Source of the DNA: an uncultured Actinomycetes bacterium
GTDB taxonomy: Bacteria; Actinomycetota; Acidimicrobiia; Acidimicrobiales; Microtrichaceae
Assembly: GCA_903941145.1 (NCBI GenBank)
Contig: CAJANQ010000172.1
Location: forward strand, 1-5,570
Direction of reading: 5' to 3'
DNA length: 5,570 bases
The position numbers were made by a program, and so were the translations under genes. The first letter of the stretch is position 1. Each line of letters starts with the position of its first letter. The notes under the pieces are model-generated. The model made no database searches and had not been told where the DNA came from. It saw only the letters and a list, made by a program, of their open reading frames with translations. Shown here piece after piece: positions 5,023 to 5,570 of this stretch.

Positions 5023-5570
5023 TCAGTCAGGCCGGGCGGCCACCGCCGCCAGCACCCGCTGGTAGCGGTCCGCCACGTCGGCCGCGTCCTGCGTGGCGAG
5101 TGCCGAAGCCGTCGCCGACTCCCGGAGCACCTCGGCGTAGGCCGCGACCGGTTCGACGTTGGAGAGGTCCACGGTCTGCACGAGGAGCACCAGCGAGTCG
5201 AACATCCGGAGCGTGATGGCCGGGTTCGAGGCCGCGGACTGACGGATGGCGTCGAAGCTGTTGCGGAGCAGACGCGAGAACTTGAGCGGCGGCTCGACCA
5301 GACGGACCACGCCGGCGTCGTCGCACAGACCGCCCGTCGGGTCCGGCCGCTCGCCGATCTTGCGGAGCGCGTCGCCCAGCCAGTCCACACAGGTACGGCC
5401 AGTGAACGTGTCGTTGACCGCGGGCGACAGCGCCCGGAGCGCGATCTCCACGACCTGGTTGAGCGCGAACTCGATGTCCTGCTCGATGGTGCGCTGGTCG
5501 CCGATCTCCGCTGCCTCGTGGAGCACCCGCTGGACCGGGTCGACCCGCCCGGCGGGGACCACCATCGCCA
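5023..5570 (-). CDS. DUF2254 family protein, C-terminal part (5' end beyond window)
   Basis: About 182 residues of the soluble C-terminal region are present, ending at TGA 5025-5023; the frame is open to the window edge. The hallmark of the family is clear near the start: RTIEQDIEFALNQ, then VVEIALRALSPAVNDTFTG, matching the RTxxQDxxFgxxQlvdIAlrALSPgiNDPxTA pattern. DUF2254 proteins are usually 400-450 residues with several membrane segments in the N-terminal half, which would lie outside this window; no membrane segment is expected or seen here. The biochemical function of the family is unknown. The usual P after ND is T here (NDTFT). The ATG at 5565-5563 is internal, not the start. The radical SAM gene follows on the same strand after 62 bp that contains a hairpin, so cotranscription is possible but not certain. 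Confidence 0.9.
   Translation of the reverse strand, partial: AMVVPAGRVDPVQRVLHEAAEIGDQRTIEQDIEFALNQVVEIALRALSPAVNDTFTGRTCVDWLGDALRKIGERPDPTGGLCDDAGVVRLVEPPLKFSRLLRNSFDAIRQSAASNPAITLRMFDSLVLLVQTVDLSNVEPVAAYAEVLRESATASALATQDAADVADRYQRVLAAVAARPD

Noticed and set aside
2531..5065. Long plus-strand open frame of 844 codons
   Set aside because: Its protein is a Ser/Arg/Pro-rich low-complexity product typical of the wrong frame in high-GC DNA, and it overlaps two recognisable genes in other frames.

Overview
This is a very GC-rich window whose codons mostly end in G or C, and the protein families point to a high-GC actinobacterium. Acidimicrobiia or a related environmental lineage would fit, but that is an inference from style and gene content, not from a marker gene. 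I see no rRNA, tRNA, CRISPR array, transposase, integrase or attachment site.

Left part (1-1017, minus strand). Two genes are read leftward. The first is a compact RNase H-like nuclease-family protein (343-1017). It is followed after about 40 bp by the 5' end of an acetyl-CoA hydrolase/CoA-transferase family gene (1-302), which runs off the window. The short spacer between them holds a 15-codon frame that overlaps the upstream stop (ATGA) and the downstream start (GTGA).

Divergent region (1018-1281). It holds the nuclease gene's ribosome-binding site and candidate promoter, a perfect 10-bp palindrome, and a 19-codon remnant (1135-1194). The remnant begins like a VOC-superfamily (PhnB / 3-demethylubiquinone methyltransferase-like) protein and still has its own Shine-Dalgarno site.

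Centre (1282-3360, plus strand). One large gene encodes a soluble cyclic-di-GMP turnover protein with the order PAS-PAS-GGDEF-EAL. The two PAS domains are recognisable copies of each other. The GGDEF active site, the RxxD inhibitory site and the EAL catalytic motifs all look intact.

Right part (3383-5570, minus strand). A radical SAM protein of the N-terminal-twitch type (3383-4960) meets the cyclic-di-GMP gene tail to tail, with only 22 bp between stop codons. Past its radical SAM core this protein carries an unusual C-terminal segment that reads like a PAS domain. Upstream of it is the C-terminal part of a DUF2254 family gene (5023-5570), cut by the window edge. The radical SAM gene has no Shine-Dalgarno site but has a TAnnnT box 8 nt before its ATG, so it may be transcribed leaderless.

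How the genes work together: the window is not an obvious single pathway. The nuclease-like and CoA-transferase genes look cotranscribed. The cyclic-di-GMP gene stands alone. The radical SAM gene could be read from its own promoter or through from the DUF2254 gene. The most unusual item is the twitch / radical SAM / PAS-like fusion; the most unusual non-coding item is the VOC gene remnant in front of the signalling gene.
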